A DNA stretch of 11,196 nt from an uncultured Lachnospiraceae bacterium. GTDB lineage: Bacteria; Bacillota; Clostridia; Lachnospirales; Lachnospiraceae. A model generated the notes under the pieces. It saw nothing but the letters and a program-made list of their open reading frames with translations, ran no database searches and was not told the DNA's origin. The stretch is from contig CACZQT010000398.1 in the NCBI GenBank assembly GCA_902783295.1, positions 1-11,196 of the forward strand, given 5' to 3'. The translations under genes and the position numbers were made by a program. Shown piece after piece: positions 1-8,133 of this stretch; the first letter of the stretch is position 1, and the number at the start of each line of letters is the position of its first letter.

Positions 1-1257
1 AGCGGAGAGCCTCTTCATGCGAAACGTCTGCCCTTCCTGCGCAATATCATCTGCGTGGGATTCCGGATGCCCGGTGCCATGACCTGGGAAGAAGCATTGG
101 AGAAAGCCGAAAAAACCCCGATCGAGGAAGTGCGCCGCATGGCTTCTGCCGTGGACGTGAACGATGTCTGCAACATGCAGTATACGTCCGGTACCACAGG
201 CTTCCCGAAAGGCGTTATGCTGACGCATTACAACATCGTGAATGACGGTAAGAGCATCGGGGACGGGATGGACTTGTCCACGGCGGACCGGATGATGATC
301 CAGGTACCCATGTTCCACTGCTTCGGCATGGTGCTGGCGATGACGGCGACCATGACCCACGGAGGAACGATCCTGCCGCTGCCGTATTTCTCACCGAAAT
401 CTTCGCTAGCCTGCATCAACAACGAACATATCACTGCCTTCCACGGCGTGCCGACCATGTTCATTTCGATGCTGGCGCATCCGGATTTTGAAAAGACCGA
501 TTTTTCACATATGCGTACCGGCATCATGGCCGGAAGCCCCTGCCCGATCGCTGTCATGCGCGACGTGGTGGACAAGATGCATATGCCGGAAATCGTTATC
601 GTGTACGGCCAGACGGAAGCTGCTCCCGGCTGCACCATGAGCCGTACCACGGATCCGCTGGAAGTGCGTGTGACTACGGTAGGAAGCGCCTTCCCTGAAG
701 TCGAATGCAAGATCGTGGATCCGGAAACCGGGGAGGACTGTCCGGACGAGGTCATCGGCGAATTTGTGGCGAGAGGCTACAATATCATGAAGGGGTATTA
801 TAAGATGCCCGGGGCTACCGCGGCTGCCATCGACAAGGACGGCTGGCTGCACACCGGAGATCTGGCCTGCCGCACACCGGAGGGGAACTACCGGATTACC
901 GGGCGCCTGAAGGATATGATCATCCGCGGCGGTGAAAACATCTACCCGAAAGAAATTGAAGAATTCATCTACACGCATCCGAAGGTAAGCGATGTTCAGG
1001 TTATCGGCGTACCGGATAAGGCAATGGGCGAAGAAATCATGGCCTGCATTATCCTCAAGGAAGGCGAGGAGATGACCGTAGAAGAGATGCGCCAGTACGT
1101 GCTGGACCATATGGCCAAGCACAAGGTGCCGAAATATATCGAGTTTGTGGACAGCTTCCCGATGAATGACGCCGGGAAGATCCAGAAATACAAGATGAGG
1201 GAGCAGGCGATCGAGAGGCTGGGGCTGCAGAAAGACGCCGGTATCGAGACGGCGTAA
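1..1257 (+). CDS. AMP-forming acyl-CoA synthetase (fatty-acyl-CoA ligase), 5'-truncated by window edge
   Basis: This enzyme activates a carboxylic acid, probably a fatty acid, to its CoA thioester through an acyl-adenylate, consuming ATP in the cytoplasm. The frame is open from base 1 with no stop, so the true start lies upstream; the first in-frame GTG at 55 is internal to a conserved fold. 418 residues are present, and full-length family members have about 530-560, so roughly 120-140 N-terminal residues are missing. Numbering from base 1, the order is: P-loop-like YTSGTTGFPKG at 61-71, YGQTE at 202-206, GWLHTGD at 281-287, the hinge and GRLKDMIIRGGENIYP at 301-316, and the C-terminal catalytic lysine in NDAGK near 393. 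All AMP-binding core motifs are intact. Substrate chain length cannot be read from this. It runs in the same direction as the amidohydrolase 80 bases downstream and may be cotranscribed with it. Confidence 0.93.
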   Translation, partial: SGEPLHAKRLPFLRNIICVGFRMPGAMTWEEALEKAEKTPIEEVRRMASAVDVNDVCNMQYTSGTTGFPKGVMLTHYNIVNDGKSIGDGMDLSTADRMMIQVPMFHCFGMVLAMTATMTHGGTILPLPYFSPKSSLACINNEHITAFHGVPTMFISMLAHPDFEKTDFSHMRTGIMAGSPCPIAVMRDVVDKMHMPEIVIVYGQTEAAPGCTMSRTTDPLEVRVTTVGSAFPEVECKIVDPETGEDCPDEVIGEFVARGYNIMKGYYKMPGATAAAIDKDGWLHTGDLACRTPEGNYRITGRLKDMIIRGGENIYPKEIEEFIYTHPKVSDVQVIGVPDKAMGEEIMACIILKEGEEMTVEEMRQYVLDHMAKHKVPKYIEFVDSFPMNDAGKIQKYKMREQAIERLGLQKDAGIETA

Positions 1258-1330
1258 GCCTGCACTCCGGTCAGCGGCGTAAGAGAATGCATGTACAGCA
1301 GTTATCGGTGTAAGAGAGCACCTGTACAGA
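1250..1330 (+). repeat. three imperfect short repeats around the acyl-CoA synthetase stop codon
   Basis: The unit CGGYGTAAG occurs at 1250-1258, 1275-1283 and 1306-1314. The second and third copies extend into a 24-base segment (1275-1298 and 1306-1329) that ends in TGTACAG and matches at 19 of 24 positions by my count. The first copy contains the TAA stop of the upstream gene, so the spacer looks like decayed tandem copies of the gene's 3' end. It holds no ORF and no convincing hairpin or promoter. Confidence 0.55.
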
Positions 1331-1337
1331 GAAAACG

Positions 1338-2276
1338 ATGGAAGAAAAACACAGATTGTTTACGCTGGGCGAGTCAGCTGCAGCGGATTACTACCGTGAA
1401 TGCGGGGAGGCCTATGACGGCAGCTTCCGGATGAATCTGGCAGCCCATATCATAGATGCACACTGCCATATCTATCCGGACGGAATTGCTCCGAAGGCTG
1501 TGCACGCCATCGATAAGTTTTACCAGGGGCTTCCGGCAGATCCCTGCGTCGGAACGGTGGAAACCCTTCTGCGGGTCGGTAAGAAACAGGGCCTTTCGGG
1601 GTTTGTGGTGCATTCTGTTGCTACAGCCCCCACCCAGGTGACGAGGATCAATGAATTCCTGGCACAGAGCCGGGAACAGGCAGACGGAGCGTTTATCGCC
1701 CTGGGAACCCTGTTTCCGGATTCTCCGGACACGGACGCGGATTTCGCGAAGATCCGGGAACTCGGCCTTTCCGGGGTGAAAATTCATCCGGACATCCAGA
1801 GATTCTGCGCGGATTCCCCCTGGGCCATGCATGTTTATGAAATGTGCGAGGATGCCGGGATGCCGGTCTGTGTCCATACCGGGGATTACAGGTATGATTA
1901 TTCGGGACCGGCCCGTGTGAAAAATGTCCTGCGCACGTTTCCGGATCTGTCTTTTATCGGGGCTCATTTCGGGGGATGGAGTGTCTGGGAGGAAGCAGTA
2001 AGGATTCTTGCCGACTATCCCAACCTGACGGTAGATACTTCTTCCTCATTTTTCTGGCTGACGCCGGAACATGCTGTGGAAATCATCCGTGCCTACGGAT
2101 CGGAACGTGTGATGTTCGGATCGGATTATCCGATGTGGTCCAGACGTCCCGAGCTTGAATATCTGAGAAGACTGGACCTGGCAAAGGAAGAGTATGAGGA
2201 TATCTGCTGGCGGACCTGCCGGGGCCTGTTTAAGGAGGAGACATTCAGATGGAAACCCGAAACAGAAAATATGTGA
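1338..2276 (+). CDS. amidohydrolase family (PF04909-type) TIM-barrel metal-dependent hydrolase
   Basis: This is a probable metal-dependent hydrolase or decarboxylase of the amidohydrolase-2 group; the substrate is unknown. The 312-residue protein has the full metal-ligand set expected of the fold: DAHCH (H42, H44), VHTGD (H180), GAHFGG (H210) and FGSDYP (D263). Residues 144-150 (LSGVKIH) add a barrel strand with a candidate K148. No signal peptide is seen, so it should be cytoplasmic. The ATG at 1338 has only a weak purine-rich ribosome site, and a stop at 1311-1313 excludes longer forms. M32 (base 1431) is a possible alternative start, since conserved similarity begins just after it, but it also lacks a well-spaced Shine-Dalgarno. 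The last 28 bases overlap the start of the PFOR gene in another frame, which indicates cotranscription and probable translational coupling. PF04909 enzymes include ACMSD-like decarboxylases, so hydrolysis is not certain. Confidence 0.85.
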   Translation: MEEKHRLFTLGESAAADYYRECGEAYDGSFRMNLAAHIIDAHCHIYPDGIAPKAVHAIDKFYQGLPADPCVGTVETLLRVGKKQGLSGFVVHSVATAPTQVTRINEFLAQSREQADGAFIALGTLFPDSPDTDADFAKIRELGLSGVKIHPDIQRFCADSPWAMHVYEMCEDAGMPVCVHTGDYRYDYSGPARVKNVLRTFPDLSFIGAHFGGWSVWEEAVRILADYPNLTVDTSSSFFWLTPEHAVEIIRAYGSERVMFGSDYPMWSRRPELEYLRRLDLAKEEYEDICWRTCRGLFKEETFRWKPETENM

Positions 2277-5200
2277 CCATGGACGGCAATGAGGCAGCGG
2301 CCTATATTGCTTATGCATTTACGGAAGTGGCTTCCATATATCCGATTACCCCATCTTCTCCGATGGCCGGTAAAACGGATGTCTGGGCCGCCAACGGGAA
2401 GAAAAACCTTTTCGGCCAGCCTGTCCGGCTGGTGGAAATGCAGTCGGAAGCCGGCGCTATTGCCGCTGCGCACGGGGCGCTGCAGACAGGCGCTCTTGCC
2501 TCCAGCTTTACTTCTTCGCAAGGCCTGATGCTGATGATTCCCGTACTGCACCGTATCGCAGGGGAACGACTTCCCGGCGTGCTGCATGTGGCTTCGCGTA
2601 CCGTCGGGGCGCATGCCATGTCCATTTTCGGGGACCATTCCGATGTCATGAACTGTCGGCAGACCGGTTTTGCCCTGCTTTCCACCTCCAGTGTGCAGGA
2701 AGTTATGGATCTGGCCGCTGTGGCACATCTGGCTGCCATCGAAGGCCGGGTTCCCTTTATAAACTTCTTTGACGGCTTCCGCACCTCCCACGAAATAGAC
2801 AAAGTGGAGCAGATGGATTATGAAGATCTTCGGGACATGCTGAACATGGAGGCAGTGGATGCATTCCGTGCCCATGCCCTGAACCCGGAGCATCCGCAGC
2901 TGCGCGCTACGGTACAGAATCCGGACATTTTCTTCCAGGTGAGGGAAGCCAGCAACGCCGATTATGACGTGCTTCCGGATATCGTCGAGTCCTATATGGA
3001 AAAGATCAAAGCCGTAACCGGAAGAGAATATCATGCGTTCAACTATTATGGCGCGCCGGACGCAGACAGGGTAATTATTGCCATGGGATCCGTAGCCGGA
3101 TGTATCGAAGAGACCGTAGACGCCCTGAATGCCCGCGGCGAGAAGGTGGGCTTCGTACAGGTTCATCTCTACCGGCCGTTTGACGCGAAGCGTTTCCTGG
3201 CTGCTCTTCCGGAGACGGTAAAAGCTATTGCTGTACTGGACAGGACGAAGGAATCCGGGAGCATCGGCGAACCGCTGTACCAGGATGTCTGCACCGCGCT
3301 GAGAGGCCGTTCTGATCTGGCAGTGGTCGGCGGCCGTTACGGGCTTTCTTCCAAGGACACCACGCCCGGGCAGATCGTTGCCGTATTTGCAAACCTGAAT
3401 GAAGAAGTGCCGAAAAACAGTTTTACCATCGGCATTACAGATGATGTAACGGGGCTCTCCCTGACGGAAGCCGCAGGTTTTAATACGGAAGACGAAGGAA
3501 CCGTCAGCGGGAAATTCTGGGGCCTGGGCTCGGACGGAACCGTCGGCGCCAATAAAAATACCGTAGATATCATCAATTCCCATACAGATCTGTTCGCACA
3601 GGCCTATTTTGAGTATGACGCCAAGAAATCCTACGGCGTAACGAAGAGCCACCTTCGTTTCAGTGACCGTCCGATCCGGTCGTCTTACTATGTGAAAAAC
3701 GCGGATTTCGTGGCCTGCCACAATCCTACCTATATTGAGCAGTTCGATATTGTCTCTGAAATCAAGCCCGGCGGTACGTTCCTCCTGAACTGCCCCTGGG
3801 AGGGAGAAGACCTGGCCGCACACCTGCCGGCCAGGGCCAGAAGAGAGCTTGCGGAGAAAAAGATCCGCTTCTATACCATCGATGCTGTGAAAATTGCCCG
3901 GGAGCTGGGGCTCGGAGGGCATTTCAACATGGTGCTGCAGTCTGCCTTCTTCCACCTGATGCCGGTGATTCCGACGGAGGAAGCGATCGGCTATATGAAG
4001 GCAGCCGCCCGGAAGACATATTTCGCAAAAGGCGAAGAGGTTGTGGCCAGAAATCTGGCTGCGGTAGATGCCGGCGGTAAAGGCCTGCGGGAAATCCCGG
4101 TTCCGGATTCCTGGCTCGGCGCGCAGGATGCTCCGAAACAGAAGCGGAACGTGCCCGAGGTGGTCACGAAAATCCTGGATCCGATCAACCTTCAGAAAGG
4201 GGATGACCTGCCGGTCAGCGTTTTCGCAGATTATAAAGACGGTGTTATGGACATGGGAATGACAGCGTATGAAAAGCGCGGTATTGCTACCATGGTGCCG
4301 GTCTGGGATCCGGACAAATGCCTGCAGTGCAACCTTTGCAGCTATGTCTGCCCGCATGCCGTGATTCGTCCCTACCTGCTCACCGAAGAAGAAAAGGCTC
4401 AGGCTCCGGAAGGCTTTGTGGCAGTCCCCGCCAAGGGAAAACAGGCAGCCGGTCTTTCGTATTCCCTGCAGATCAGTTCGCTGGACTGCACCGGGTGCGG
4501 AAGCTGCGCGAATGTCTGCCTGGCGAAGGAAAAGGCACTCACCATGCATCCTGCAGAAAAGGTGCCGGCATCCGTGGATGCCTGGGAATACGCGCTGGCA
4601 CTTCCTTCCAAGGGAGACCTTTTCGACCCCTATTCGGTAAAGGGCAGCCAGTTCCGCCGTCCTCTCCTGGAGTTCTCCGCGGCCTGTGCCGGATGCGGGG
4701 AAACTCCTTACGCGAAGCTGCTTACACAGCTCTATGGAGACCGTGTTTACTGGGCTAATGCTACGGGCTGTTCCCAGGCCTGGGGAAGTGCGATGCCGGG
4801 TATTCCTTATACGGTGAATGCGGAAGGAAGAGGGCCGGCCTGGTCCAACTCCTTGTTTGAGAACAACGCTGAATTTGCGTTGGGCATGGTGCTCTCCGTG
4901 CAGCAGCAGAGAGCAGCCCAGAAAGCAAGAGTAGAAGTACTCCGGGAAAAGGTCATGGAAGCCGCCCTGGAAGAAAGGGCAGAAGAAGCGGAAGCAAAGT
5001 GCAGTGCTTCTTCCCATGCTCTGGTGGAAGCCATCGACACCTGGCTGGATGCCTATGATTCTTTCGAAGCCTCCGATGCCGCCAGCCGGAAGCTGATTGC
5101 CGCGCTGGAGAAATGTGATGATGAGGCGGCAAAGGTGATTCTCCGCTATAAAGACCAGCTCACCAAGAAAACATTCTGGATGTTCGGCGGAGACGGCTGG

Positions 5201-5797
5201 GCTTATGATATCGGCTACGGCGGACTGGACCATGTCATGGCCAGCGGTGAGAACGTGAATGTCCTGATCGTGGACACCGAGGTATATTCCAATACCGGCG
5301 GACAGTCCTCCAAGGCCACTCCGCTGGGAGCCGTGGCACAGTTTACCGCTTCCGGAAAAACCCGTCCGAAGAAGGATCTGGGCGGCATGCTGATGTCCTA
5401 CGGGAATGTATATGTGGCACAGGTCGCGATGGGGGCCGACTATGCACAGCTGGTAAAAGCTCTTCACGAAGCCGAAGAATACAACGGTCCTTCCGTCGTA
5501 ATCGCCTATGCACCCTGCCAGGCGCACGGGCTGAAATGCGGCATGAGCAAAGTACAGGACGAAATGAAGCGTGCCGTGGCGGCCGGATACTGGTTCCTGT
5601 ACCGGTATAATCCTGCCGCAGAGCAGAAATTCACCCTGGATTCCAGGGAACCGACGATTTCCTACGAAGAATTCCTGAACGGAGAAGTACGGTATGCCTC
5701 TCTGAAACAGACCTTCCCGGAAAATGCGAATGCCTTGTTTGCGGAGGCTTCCCGGCTTGCCAGAGAGAGGTATGAAGCATTAAAGAAAAGGTCCTGA
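2249..5797 (+). CDS. nifJ: pyruvate:ferredoxin (flavodoxin) oxidoreductase, single-chain
   Basis: The enzyme converts pyruvate and CoA to acetyl-CoA, CO2 and reduced ferredoxin or flavodoxin; it is a cytoplasmic, oxygen-sensitive thiamine-pyrophosphate enzyme. The 1182-residue chain has the full homodimeric PFOR order. YPITPSSPMA (31-40) and E67 in EMQSEAG belong to the pyrimidine-binding domain. The CoA/TK-C-like region follows. Two ferredoxin-type 4Fe-4S motifs come next, C691/C694/C697/C701 and C747/C750/C753/C757. The proximal-cluster ligands are C813, C816, C841 and C1090. The TPP-binding GDGWAYDIG (981-989) and SNTGGQSSKATP (1014-1025) complete it. The start has a strong Shine-Dalgarno (GGAGG at 2234-2238) and matches the N terminus of known PFORs. 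The chain stops near residue 1182, so the C-terminal extension of the Desulfovibrio africanus enzyme is absent. The second ferredoxin motif has Leu after its last Cys instead of the usual Pro. Its start overlaps the amidohydrolase by 28 bases. Confidence 0.97.
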   Translation: METRNRKYVTMDGNEAAAYIAYAFTEVASIYPITPSSPMAGKTDVWAANGKKNLFGQPVRLVEMQSEAGAIAAAHGALQTGALASSFTSSQGLMLMIPVLHRIAGERLPGVLHVASRTVGAHAMSIFGDHSDVMNCRQTGFALLSTSSVQEVMDLAAVAHLAAIEGRVPFINFFDGFRTSHEIDKVEQMDYEDLRDMLNMEAVDAFRAHALNPEHPQLRATVQNPDIFFQVREASNADYDVLPDIVESYMEKIKAVTGREYHAFNYYGAPDADRVIIAMGSVAGCIEETVDALNARGEKVGFVQVHLYRPFDAKRFLAALPETVKAIAVLDRTKESGSIGEPLYQDVCTALRGRSDLAVVGGRYGLSSKDTTPGQIVAVFANLNEEVPKNSFTIGITDDVTGLSLTEAAGFNTEDEGTVSGKFWGLGSDGTVGANKNTVDIINSHTDLFAQAYFEYDAKKSYGVTKSHLRFSDRPIRSSYYVKNADFVACHNPTYIEQFDIVSEIKPGGTFLLNCPWEGEDLAAHLPARARRELAEKKIRFYTIDAVKIARELGLGGHFNMVLQSAFFHLMPVIPTEEAIGYMKAAARKTYFAKGEEVVARNLAAVDAGGKGLREIPVPDSWLGAQDAPKQKRNVPEVVTKILDPINLQKGDDLPVSVFADYKDGVMDMGMTAYEKRGIATMVPVWDPDKCLQCNLCSYVCPHAVIRPYLLTEEEKAQAPEGFVAVPAKGKQAAGLSYSLQISSLDCTGCGSCANVCLAKEKALTMHPAEKVPASVDAWEYALALPSKGDLFDPYSVKGSQFRRPLLEFSAACAGCGETPYAKLLTQLYGDRVYWANATGCSQAWGSAMPGIPYTVNAEGRGPAWSNSLFENNAEFALGMVLSVQQQRAAQKARVEVLREKVMEAALEERAEEAEAKCSASSHALVEAIDTWLDAYDSFEASDAASRKLIAALEKCDDEAAKVILRYKDQLTKKTFWMFGGDGWAYDIGYGGLDHVMASGENVNVLIVDTEVYSNTGGQSSKATPLGAVAQFTASGKTRPKKDLGGMLMSYGNVYVAQVAMGADYAQLVKALHEAEEYNGPSVVIAYAPCQAHGLKCGMSKVQDEMKRAVAAGYWFLYRYNPAAEQKFTLDSREPTISYEEFLNGEVRYASLKQTFPENANALFAEASRLARERYEALKKRS

Positions 5798-5833
5798 AAT
5801 CCGCTGAGAAAACAGGGATATATTTTCAGCTTC

Positions 5834-5873
5834 TATAATTTCTCTTCTGTTTTTTAAAAATATATAGTATGAT
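5834..5873 (+). promoter_or_regulatory. possible promoter boxes in the AT-rich gap before the dipeptidase gene
   Basis: The gap after PFOR turns sharply AT-rich. It contains a perfect -10-like TATAAT at 5834-5839 and a TATGAT at 5868-5873. For the second, the hexamer TTCTGT at 5845-5850 sits 17 bases upstream but matches the -35 consensus poorly; the first has no recognisable -35. Either could start a transcript for the dipeptidase and preA genes. The assignment rests on weak hexamers only. Confidence 0.3.
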
Positions 5874-5906
5874 AAAGGGGGCGTGAAAGTTGTTCACACC
5901 CCCTTT
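5874..5906 (+). other. strong hairpin between PFOR and dipeptidase genes (leader structure or PFOR terminator)
   Basis: AAAGGGGG (5874-5881) pairs with CCCCCTTT (5899-5906). After one C/A mismatch, GTGAA (5883-5887) pairs with TTCAC (5893-5897), leaving a 5-base loop. The T-run after the stem is only three bases, so it is a poor intrinsic terminator. It begins one base after the TATGAT box, so if that box is used, the hairpin would lie at the transcript start or overlap the initiation site. Confidence 0.5.
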
Positions 5907-5940
5907 ACTGGTATTTCCAAATAACCCGGGGAAAAGAATT

Positions 5941-6597
5941 ATGAGAGCTGACTATAAAACAGAGACGATGGACCCGTCCGGTTTCGTTGTTCTGGCGGAC
6001 TATGTTCCGCATATCGTACAGGAAATCCGGTATTATTCCACGTATAATTTCATCGGGGAAAGGATTGACGGATATGAGGAACCCTGCGCGCTTCTGACAA
6101 AGGAAGCAGCCAGAGCCTTGAAGGCTGTCAGCCTGGAACTGATGGTGCAGGGATACCGGCTGAAAGTATTCGACGCCTACCGGCCGGCCTGTGCAGTCCG
6201 GCACTTTGTCCTGTGGGGGATCGAAGACCAGGATATCCGCATGAAGCCGTATTTTTATCCGGATCTGGAGAAACAGGCACTGTTTGCAGAAGGTTATATT
6301 GCCAAACAGTCCAGCCACAGCAGAGGCAGTGCAGTGGATCTAACGCTCCTGGACATGCAAACGGGAAAGGAGCTGGATATGGGCAGCCCGTTTGACCTGT
6401 TCAGCAAGGTTTCCCACCCGGACTGCCGGGACGTTACCGGGGAACAGTACGAAAACCGCATGATTCTGCAGAAAGCCATGGTACGAAACGGCTTCCAGCC
6501 GATTGCCTGTGAATGGTGGCATTTTTCTCTGAAAAACGAGCCGTATCCGGAAACGTATTTTGAATTTCCCGTATCAGCAGAGTATTTGAAACGGTAA
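5941..6597 (+). CDS. D-alanyl-D-alanine dipeptidase, VanX/DdpX type (peptidase M15D)
   Basis: This zinc dipeptidase is predicted to hydrolyse D-Ala-D-Ala in the cytoplasm, which serves either recycling of cell-wall fragments or lowering of the D-Ala-D-Ala pool. The 218-residue protein has the family's key sites: FDAYRP with R81 (transition-state arginine), SSHSRGSAVD with zinc ligands H126 and D133, LDMGSPFD (146-152) typical of VanX-like enzymes, and EWWHF with catalytic E191 and zinc ligand H194. There is no signal peptide. I chose ATG 5941, preceded by GGGGAAAAG; a TTG at 5890 would add 17 residues but lies inside the hairpin and has no Shine-Dalgarno. No vanH, ligase or two-component regulator is in view, so it is not part of a recognisable glycopeptide-resistance cluster here. 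It is followed after 29 bases by the preA-like gene and is probably cotranscribed with it. The family call is firm; the physiological role is inferred. Confidence 0.88.
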   Translation: MRADYKTETMDPSGFVVLADYVPHIVQEIRYYSTYNFIGERIDGYEEPCALLTKEAARALKAVSLELMVQGYRLKVFDAYRPACAVRHFVLWGIEDQDIRMKPYFYPDLEKQALFAEGYIAKQSSHSRGSAVDLTLLDMQTGKELDMGSPFDLFSKVSHPDCRDVTGEQYENRMILQKAMVRNGFQPIACEWWHFSLKNEPYPETYFEFPVSAEYLKR

Positions 6598-6626
6598 AAG
6601 CATTTTAAAGCCAGGAGGAAATCCAT

Positions 6627-8126
6627 ATGCTTGAAAAAAGACTGTATCGCCAGGACATGCTGAATTGTACACTGTGTTATGACGCCCCCTGCAGTAAAGC
6701 CTGTCCGAAAACGGACCCGGCCGCTTTGCTGCGAAGCATCTGGTTTGACAACGAAAAACAGGCCGCGGACCGGCTCCCGGCGGAATACCCCTGCATTGGC
6801 TGTGAAGCTCCCTGTGAAGAAGCCTGTATTAAGGCACATCAGGTTCCGATCCGCACGCTGATCACGCGGCTGTATAATGAGGTAAAGACAGAACTGGAAA
6901 TCCCTGCGCCGGAGAATGAAGAACGGCTGCGGACGGAACTTTGCGGCATTCCGCTGGAAAATCCCTTCCTTTTGTCTTCTTCTGTGGTGGCCAGTACCTA
7001 TGACATGTGTGCCAGGGCTTTTGAAGCCGGCTGGGCAGGCGCATCGTTTAAGACGATCTGCTCCTTTGACATACATGAGGCTTCGCCGCGTTTTTCTGCC
7101 ATCAGCGGCGACAACGGCAGCATCATCGGTTTCAAGAACATTGAGCAGCTTTCCGACCACAGTGTAGCGGAAAACATGGAAATCTTCCGCCGCCTGAAGA
7201 AAAACTATCCCACTAAGTTTATCCTGGCTTCTATAATGGGGAAGGATGAGGAGGAGTGGGAGGAACTGGCGAGGCTATGTGCGGAGAACGGGGCGGATGC
7301 CATTGAATTGAACTTTTCCTGCCCGAATATGGCGGATGGCGGCCTGGGCTCTGATATAGGGCAGGTGCCGGAACTGGTAGAACGGTTTACGGCTGCTGCA
7401 AGACGCGGAACAAAAGTTCCGATTCTTGCCAAGCTCACGCCGAATGTAGCCAATATGAGTCCTGCCGCGGAGGCAGCCCTGCGCGGCGGCGCGGACGGCA
7501 TTTCTGCGATCAACACCATCAAGAGCCTGACAGGCGTAAACCTCCACACCTATGTTTCCGAACCGGCAGTTCATGGAATGTCTGCTGTAGGCGGCTACAG
7601 CGGAAACGCCGTCAAGCCGATTGCCCTGCGGTTTATTGCGGAACTGGGGAAAAATACGGCGCTGTCCGGCATGCATATCAGCGGCATGGGAGGTGTGGAA
7701 ACCTGGCAGGATGCCCTTGAATTCATTCTGCTCGGGGCGGGAAGCATACAGATTACTACAGCCGTCATGCAATATGGCTACAGGATCATTGATGACCTGA
7801 AGGCAGGCCTGAATTATTATCTGGCAGAGAAAGGGTTCGGCAGTGTGAGTGAGGCAAGAGGACTCGCTCTGGATTCTGTCAGCGAAACGACTGATATTCT
7901 GGAACGGGATACCATTGTCTTTCCCAGATTCCGCAGGGAAAGGTGTATCGGCTGCGGCAGATGTGTGGTTTCCTGCGCGGACGGCGGTCATCAGGCCATC
8001 CGCCTGACCGAACAGCGCCGCCCTGTGCTGGACGCCAGAAAGTGCGTGGGCTGCCATCTCTGCGTTCTTGTCTGTCCTGAGAGAGCGGTTACTTCCAGCC
8101 GGAAGAGGATAGAGAGAAAACGGTAA
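6627..8126 (+). CDS. preA: PreA-like dihydropyrimidine dehydrogenase (flavin/Fe-S) with extra N-terminal Fe-S domain
   Basis: The 499-residue protein has three parts. Residues 1-100 carry two cysteine clusters, C14/C17/C22/C26 and C56/C59/C63/C67, like the N-terminal Fe-S domain of animal dihydropyrimidine dehydrogenase and of PreT/GltD-type subunits. Residues 103-420 form a dihydroorotate-dehydrogenase-like FMN barrel, with ENPFLLSSS, ELNFSCPN (227-234), AKLTPN (268-273), INT (295-297) and ISGMGG (351-356). Residues 440-485 carry two ferredoxin motifs, C440/C443/C446/C450 and C473/C476/C479/C483. Known PreA reduces uracil or thymine with electrons from its FAD/NAD(H) partner PreT. Here the usual PreA core is fused to the Fe-S part of a PreT-like N terminus, without the FAD/NAD domain, and no preT is in view. 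The electron donor may be ferredoxin or an unlinked protein. The start has a good AGGAGG at 6613-6618. The substrate is inferred from the family. Confidence 0.85.
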   Translation: MLEKRLYRQDMLNCTLCYDAPCSKACPKTDPAALLRSIWFDNEKQAADRLPAEYPCIGCEAPCEEACIKAHQVPIRTLITRLYNEVKTELEIPAPENEERLRTELCGIPLENPFLLSSSVVASTYDMCARAFEAGWAGASFKTICSFDIHEASPRFSAISGDNGSIIGFKNIEQLSDHSVAENMEIFRRLKKNYPTKFILASIMGKDEEEWEELARLCAENGADAIELNFSCPNMADGGLGSDIGQVPELVERFTAAARRGTKVPILAKLTPNVANMSPAAEAALRGGADGISAINTIKSLTGVNLHTYVSEPAVHGMSAVGGYSGNAVKPIALRFIAELGKNTALSGMHISGMGGVETWQDALEFILLGAGSIQITTAVMQYGYRIIDDLKAGLNYYLAEKGFGSVSEARGLALDSVSETTDILERDTIVFPRFRRERCIGCGRCVVSCADGGHQAIRLTEQRRPVLDARKCVGCHLCVLVCPERAVTSSRKRIERKR

Positions 8127-8133
8127 AAATCCC

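Noticed and set aside
2126..5527. 1133-codon open frame on the - strand opposite PFOR
   Set aside because: It is in exact codon register with PFOR and arises from the lack of TTA/CTA/TCA codons. Its translation has no recognisable domain, while PFOR is unmistakable.
7345..7385. Missing catalytic Cys of dihydropyrimidine dehydrogenase in the preA-like protein (GSD instead of the animal LACG)
   Set aside because: As I recall, E. coli PreA has the same GSD sequence here, so this is normal for the bacterial subfamily and not a loss of function.
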